Of a stretch of 64,000 nt of DNA, positions 59,905 to 64,000 are shown piece by piece; the first letter of the stretch is position 1; every line of letters starts with the position of its first letter. This DNA comes from Erythrobacter sp. Lineage in GTDB: Bacteria; Pseudomonadota; Alphaproteobacteria; Sphingomonadales; Sphingomonadaceae. A program made the position numbers and the translations under genes. The DNA is taken from positions 1 through 64,000 of the forward strand of contig PNKW01000006.1 of the NCBI GenBank assembly GCA_013822695.1, given 5' to 3'. Below the pieces are notes generated by a model that worked only from the letters and a program-made list of their open reading frames with translations, made no database searches and was not told the origin of the DNA.

Positions 59905-60805
59905 GGACACCATCCTCGTCGTCGACGACAACCCGGACTCGCTCCGGTTCCTGGTCGACACCCTCGATGCCGAGGGCATGACCGTGCTGATCGCGCGCAG
60001 CGGCGAGGCGACGCTGGAACTGCTCGGCGAGACCCTGCCCGATCTCATCCTGATGGACGCGGTGATGCCCGGGATGAGCGGGATCGAGACGACCCAAGCT
60101 ATCAAGCGCACGCCACAGACCGCCCATATCCCGGTGATCTTCCTGACCGGACTCAATGATCCCGACCACGTCGTCGCCGCATTCGGCACGGGCGGGGTGG
60201 ATTATGTGCGCAAGCCGATCGTCGTCGAGGAGCTGCTGGCGCGCATCCGCGTCCACCTTGCCAATGCGCGCGGCGCGCACCGCTCGCGCGTGGCGCTGGG
60301 GTTTGCCGGGCGCAGCCTGGCCGCCCTCGGGCTGGACGGCGCGCTCGTCTGGTCGACCCCGCAGGCAGATAGCCTGTTCGTCGCAATCGATCCGGCCTGG
60401 ACTCCCGAGAGCGCGCGGCTGCCCGATGCGCTCGGCGAGGCGATTGCGCTGCTCACCGCGGGCGATGCGGTGCAGCCCACCGCCACCATGCGCACCAGCG
60501 TGCGGGGCATGGAGATCGACCTTACGCTGCTCGACAGCGACCGGCCGGGCGAGGTGCTGGTCAAGCTCACCGAAGTGCGCGAGGACGGGAAGATCGCCGC
60601 GCTCCAAAAGCAGGCCGGCTTGACCCGCCGCGAGGCCGAAGTGCTCTTGTGGGTGAGCTATGGCAAAACCAACAAGACGATCAGCGAGATCCTTGGTATA
60701 AGCCCGCGTACGGTCAACAAGCACCTCGAACAGGTGTTCCGCAAGCTGGGGGTCGAAACCCGCGCGGCCGCGACTGCCGTTGCTGTCAGAATTATGTCCG
60801 ATTGA
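59894..60805 (+). CDS. Response regulator with C-terminal LuxR-type HTH
   Basis: ILVVDDNPDSLRFLV...DLILMDAVMPGMSGIE...LTRREAEVLLWVSYGKTNKTISEILGISPRTVNKHLEQVFRKLGV. Start codon approximate; longer ORF begins 59873. Confidence 0.88.
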   Translation: MAHKDTILVVDDNPDSLRFLVDTLDAEGMTVLIARSGEATLELLGETLPDLILMDAVMPGMSGIETTQAIKRTPQTAHIPVIFLTGLNDPDHVVAAFGTGGVDYVRKPIVVEELLARIRVHLANARGAHRSRVALGFAGRSLAALGLDGALVWSTPQADSLFVAIDPAWTPESARLPDALGEAIALLTAGDAVQPTATMRTSVRGMEIDLTLLDSDRPGEVLVKLTEVREDGKIAALQKQAGLTRREAEVLLWVSYGKTNKTISEILGISPRTVNKHLEQVFRKLGVETRAAATAVAVRIMSD

Positions 60806-60939
60806 CCAACTGAAACGCCTACTATCAGTTGCTTGCTTCGGGTTCGCACAAGCCTACGTCATTTGCCCACTTCCTCGCGCGCGCGCGGTTGCCATGGCTG
60901 GCAGGGCAAGAATGCGACAATTGTCGAACGGGGTGCGTC

Positions 60940-61953
60940 ATGGCCGGAGTTCAAGTTGGCAAGCGGATCATCGGGGCCGATGCGCCCGTGACCGTCGGCT
61001 GGGAGAATATCGGCAAGGTCGAAGGCGGGCCGATCAAGCAGTTCGTCTTCACCTGGTTCCAGCCCGTCATGCTCTTCGCCGCGATTGCCTTCTGGTATTA
61101 CGCGCCCAACTGGCTCGCCGTTGCCTCGACCGCAATCGCGATCCGGCTGGGCTGGACGGTGCTGCTGCTGGTGCTCGAATGGGTCAACCCGTGCTATGAA
61201 AGCTGGCAGCTGACCTGGAAGGAATTCGCGACCGACGTGTTCTATGTCGGTCTGGGCATGACCTTCCTCGGGATGGTCGATGCCTATATCGGCGACGGCG
61301 CGATCATCGAGGCGGTGCAGGGCGCCTTTGATTGGGAAAAGTTCAGCTGGTTCACCGGCCTGCCGCTGCTGGTGCAGGCGGTGATCATCTCGATGATCTT
61401 CGACTTCGGCCAGTACTGGATGCACCGCGCGATGCACAACTGGCATCCGCTGTGGCTGACCCATGCGCCGCACCACTATATCACCCAGCTCAATGTCCAG
61501 AAGGGCGCGGTCGGCAATCCGGTCGAGCTGTTCCTGATCGGGCTGGGGATCGGCGGCTTCTTCGACTTCCTGCCGCGCGCCTTCCTGCTGGCGGGGGCGA
61601 TCGGGATGACGGTGTCGGTCTATCAGCACATCAACGTGCGCTTCAACACGCCCGCCTGGTGGCGCTTCATCTTCAACACCGTGGAGCACCACTCGGTGCA
61701 CCACTCGCAGGATTACGAAGCGACCCGCAGCAACTATTCGGGCACCTGGATCATCTGGGACCGCATGTTCGGCACCTGCGTCGATGGTGAGGCCGAAGTG
61801 CTCGGCATGGAAGGCGGGCGCCGCATGGACATCGGCGAGACGATGATCTTCCCCTTCCGCGAGGGCTGGCGCGACAGCAAGGCGTGGTTCGCCAAGCGCT
61901 TCGGCGGCGGCAGCGACGGCACGATGCAGCCCCAGCTGGAACCGGCCGAGTGA
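60940..61953 (+). CDS. Sterol desaturase/fatty acid hydroxylase family membrane protein (second paralog)
   Basis: HRAMHNWHPLWLTHAPHHY, NTVEHHSVHHSQDYEATRSNYSGTWIIWDRMFGT histidine boxes; ATG 60940. Confidence 0.85.
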   Translation: MAGVQVGKRIIGADAPVTVGWENIGKVEGGPIKQFVFTWFQPVMLFAAIAFWYYAPNWLAVASTAIAIRLGWTVLLLVLEWVNPCYESWQLTWKEFATDVFYVGLGMTFLGMVDAYIGDGAIIEAVQGAFDWEKFSWFTGLPLLVQAVIISMIFDFGQYWMHRAMHNWHPLWLTHAPHHYITQLNVQKGAVGNPVELFLIGLGIGGFFDFLPRAFLLAGAIGMTVSVYQHINVRFNTPAWWRFIFNTVEHHSVHHSQDYEATRSNYSGTWIIWDRMFGTCVDGEAEVLGMEGGRRMDIGETMIFPFREGWRDSKAWFAKRFGGGSDGTMQPQLEPAE

Positions 61954-62627
61954 GCGGGGCCGCCGGAACGCTCGCCAACCCTCGCCGCGCCATGCCCGGG
62001 CTCAGCCTGCCGCTGATCGACAGTATATGGCGCGTGCGCGGCGAAGTGCCGGTCGATCCGGCCATGTCCGCGGCCGAAGCCTTCGCGCGGATCGATCCGC
62101 TGCTGCGCACCCCCGGCACGACGATGTCGGAAGAGGGCGGCGTGCTGACCTACACCAAGCGCAATCCGGCCGCGCAGGACAAGCTGGCGACGTTCACCCG
62201 CGGTCGGATGTGGATCGAGCAGGCGGGCGCGGGCGCTGTGCTGCGCTTTGATCTGTTCAGCCACGCGCTGCTGCTTTGCTTCCTCACCCCGCTGCTGTTC
62301 CTCGGCTTTGCGCAAATGGCGATCACCATCAACGAATGGGAGGCGGCCGGGGCCGAAGCCAGCGAGAAGGCCGAGAAGAAGGACGAAAAGCCCAAGCCGG
62401 TCAAGAAATTGAACCCGATCGACGAATTCCTCGGCGCGCCCGCGCCCGAGGACCCGAGCAAGAAGAAGAAGGACGAGAAGAAGGACGAGGGCCGCCATTC
62501 GCCCGACGAAGGCTATGCGCTGGCGGGCATCTTTGCGGCGATCTATCTGGTCGGCCGCTGGCTCGAGCCCTTCCTCGTTCGGCGCCGCCTGCGGGCGGCG
62601 CTCGCAGGGCCGCCGCCCGCCGCTTAG
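61950..62627 (+). CDS. Two-TM hypothetical membrane protein with charged K/E-rich linker
   Basis: GTG 61950 overlaps upstream stop; ALLLCFLTPLLFLGFAQM and YALAGIFAAIYLVGRWL TM segments flanking a KAEKKDEKPKPVKK linker. Confidence 0.6.
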   Translation: MSGAAGTLANPRRAMPGLSLPLIDSIWRVRGEVPVDPAMSAAEAFARIDPLLRTPGTTMSEEGGVLTYTKRNPAAQDKLATFTRGRMWIEQAGAGAVLRFDLFSHALLLCFLTPLLFLGFAQMAITINEWEAAGAEASEKAEKKDEKPKPVKKLNPIDEFLGAPAPEDPSKKKKDEKKDEGRHSPDEGYALAGIFAAIYLVGRWLEPFLVRRRLRAALAGPPPAA

Positions 62628-62974
62628 GACAGCCGGGCGAAGTTGGCGACGCCGGGCGCGGCCGAGCGCTGCGGTGCAGGCACTGCGAGGGCCGGGGCGG
62701 GGCGCTCCGGCGCGAGGCCCGACAGCGCATCCGTGATGCTCCCGATCGCGTCGGCGGCGAGCGCATAGAACACCAGCTTGGCATCCTTGCGGGTCACCAC
62801 CAGCCCCGCCTTGCGCAGCACGCCGAGCTGCTGGGAGAGGCCCGGCTGGCCGATCCCGGTGGCCTGCTCGATCTCCCCGACATTGTGCTCGCCGTTCGCC
62901 AGCGTGGTGAGGATGCGCCAACGCAGCGGGTGGGCGAGGGCCTTGAGCGCCTCGATCAGATCGTCTTCGGTCAT
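62624..62974 (-). CDS. ArsR/SmtB family transcriptional regulator
   Basis: LIEALKALAHPLRWRILTTLANGEHNVGEIEQATGIGQPGLSQQLGVLRKAGLVVTRKDAKLVFYAL; ATG 62974. Confidence 0.9.
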   Translation of the reverse strand: MTEDDLIEALKALAHPLRWRILTTLANGEHNVGEIEQATGIGQPGLSQQLGVLRKAGLVVTRKDAKLVFYALAADAIGSITDALSGLAPERPAPALAVPAPQRSAAPGVANFARLS

Positions 62975-63624
62975 CGATCCTGTCCTCCGGCATCGCGCAG
63001 GAACCACGCGGTCGCCTCCTCGGCATCGAACACTGCATCGAGATCATGGCTCGGCGATTCCAGCAGCGGTTCGCCCACCTGCCAATTGGCCGGGGCCAGC
63101 GCACCTTGCGCATCGACCGCCTGCAAGCCGTCGAGGATGCGCAGCATCTCGGGGATCGAGCGGCCGAGGTTCGCCGGATAGCAGGTCATCGCCCGGATCA
63201 CGCCCCGGGGGTCGATGAAGAAGGTGGTGCGCACGGTCGCGCTGTCGCTGTCCTGCGGCGAGACCATGCCGAAAGCGCGACCGATCACCAGCGTCGGGTC
63301 CTCGACAATCGGGAAGCGCACTTCGACGCCGAACCGGTCGCGGATCATCCGCAGCCACGCGAAGTGCGAGAACAGGCTGTCGACCGAGAGCGCCATCAGC
63401 GCACAGTCGCGCGCCGCGAAGGCCGCCGCTTCGCGGGCGAGGGCGACGAATTCGGTGGTGCAGACCGGGGTGAAGTCGGCCGGATGCGAGAAGAATATCA
63501 GCCAGCGCCCGCGAAAGGCGGAAAGGCGCACCGGGCCGATGGTGCTGCGCGCCTCGAAATCCGGGGCGAGGTCGCTGATCCTGAGGCCGGCGCAGGGGGC
63601 AGAGCGAGCGGTGGGTTCGGTCAT
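62971..63624 (-). CDS. Peroxiredoxin, Prx6/1-Cys-like
   Basis: LSAFRGRWLIFFSHPADFTPVCTTEFVALAREAAAF; TTFFIDPRGVIRAMTCYPANLGR; ATG 63624. Confidence 0.9.
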   Translation of the reverse strand: MTEPTARSAPCAGLRISDLAPDFEARSTIGPVRLSAFRGRWLIFFSHPADFTPVCTTEFVALAREAAAFAARDCALMALSVDSLFSHFAWLRMIRDRFGVEVRFPIVEDPTLVIGRAFGMVSPQDSDSATVRTTFFIDPRGVIRAMTCYPANLGRSIPEMLRILDGLQAVDAQGALAPANWQVGEPLLESPSHDLDAVFDAEEATAWFLRDAGGQDR

Positions 63625-63640
63625 GGGCTCCTCATAGCAC

Positions 63641-63668
63641 TTGACACGCGCATTGCAATACATATACC
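63641..63668 (+). promoter_or_regulatory. Sigma70-like promoter candidate TTGACA-N16-TATACC
   Basis: Exact -35 hexamer and near-consensus -10, 30 bp upstream of ATG 63698. Confidence 0.45.
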
Positions 63669-63697
63669 CGATTTATGAAATTAATGGGAAATAGGCC

Positions 63698-64000
63698 ATG
63701 ACTCAGCATGATCCGGTTCTGCAAGGGGCGATTGATCAGGTGTTGCGCGCCGCCGCTGACGCCGCGCTGCGCCCAGTGATCGCAAGCTTTTTCGATCCCG
63801 CCACTTATACCGTGACCTATGTCGCGCACGATCCCGCCACGCTTGAAGCGGCGATCATCGACTCGGTGCTGGACTTCGATCCCAGCTCGGGCCGCACCGC
63901 AACCGCCTCGGCCGATGCGGTGATCGCTTACGTTACTATGCATAATCTGAAAGTGACTTGGCTGCTGGAGACCCATGCCCACGCCGATCACTTCTCGGCC
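63698..64000 (+). CDS. MBL-fold metallo-hydrolase (persulfide dioxygenase-like), truncated by window end
   Basis: VIASFFDPATYTVTYVAHDPATLEAAIIDSVLDFDPSSGRT...WLLETHAHADHFSA (HxHxDH). Confidence 0.85.
   Translation, partial: MTQHDPVLQGAIDQVLRAAADAALRPVIASFFDPATYTVTYVAHDPATLEAAIIDSVLDFDPSSGRTATASADAVIAYVTMHNLKVTWLLETHAHADHFSA

Overview
This 64 kb, GC-rich window looks like an alphaproteobacterial chromosome, probably Sphingomonadales/Erythrobacteraceae-like. That placement is inferred from gene content, not searched. No rRNA, tRNA, CRISPR array or transposase gene was recognised. Main blocks: (1) 1.8-9.3 kb, a probable organoarsenical/arsenosugar locus with a fused glycosyltransferase, DUF547, TIGR04282/TIGR04283-like proteins, an SDR, ArsM and a divergent radical SAM protein. 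(2) 9.5-21.3 kb, an envelope locus with a secreted subtilase carrying a long Asp/Gly tract, an ECF sigma/anti-sigma pair, a porin, an OM barrel, a 7TM protein, an alpha-L-glutamate-ligase-like ATP-grasp, a processive GT2 and a TPR/OM-barrel protein. Five copies of an identical promoter-like motif, GGAATA-N16-CGT(T/A), precede its transcription units. (3) 21.4-34.7 kb, a full glycogen cluster (malQ, glgP, glgB, glgC, glgA, pgm, glgX), with a 266-bp element bearing perfect 32-bp terminal inverted repeats between glgP and glgB. (4) 34.7-35.0 kb, two tandem paralogous 37-aa membrane peptides behind a sigma54-like promoter. (5) 35.2-47.1 kb, a HyuA/HyuB, isochorismatase, CoA-transferase and HMG-CoA-lyase catabolic island with a GntR regulator and two identical TTTGTATACAAT palindromes. 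(6) 48.3-60.8 kb, a urea carboxylase/guanidine-type nitrogen cluster with a NikR-like repressor lacking nickel ligands, a matching 26-bp operator pair, and a palindromic repeat inserted in frame in the carboxylase gene. The strongest candidate for an undescribed system is the ECF-linked envelope regulon at 9.5-21.3 kb.
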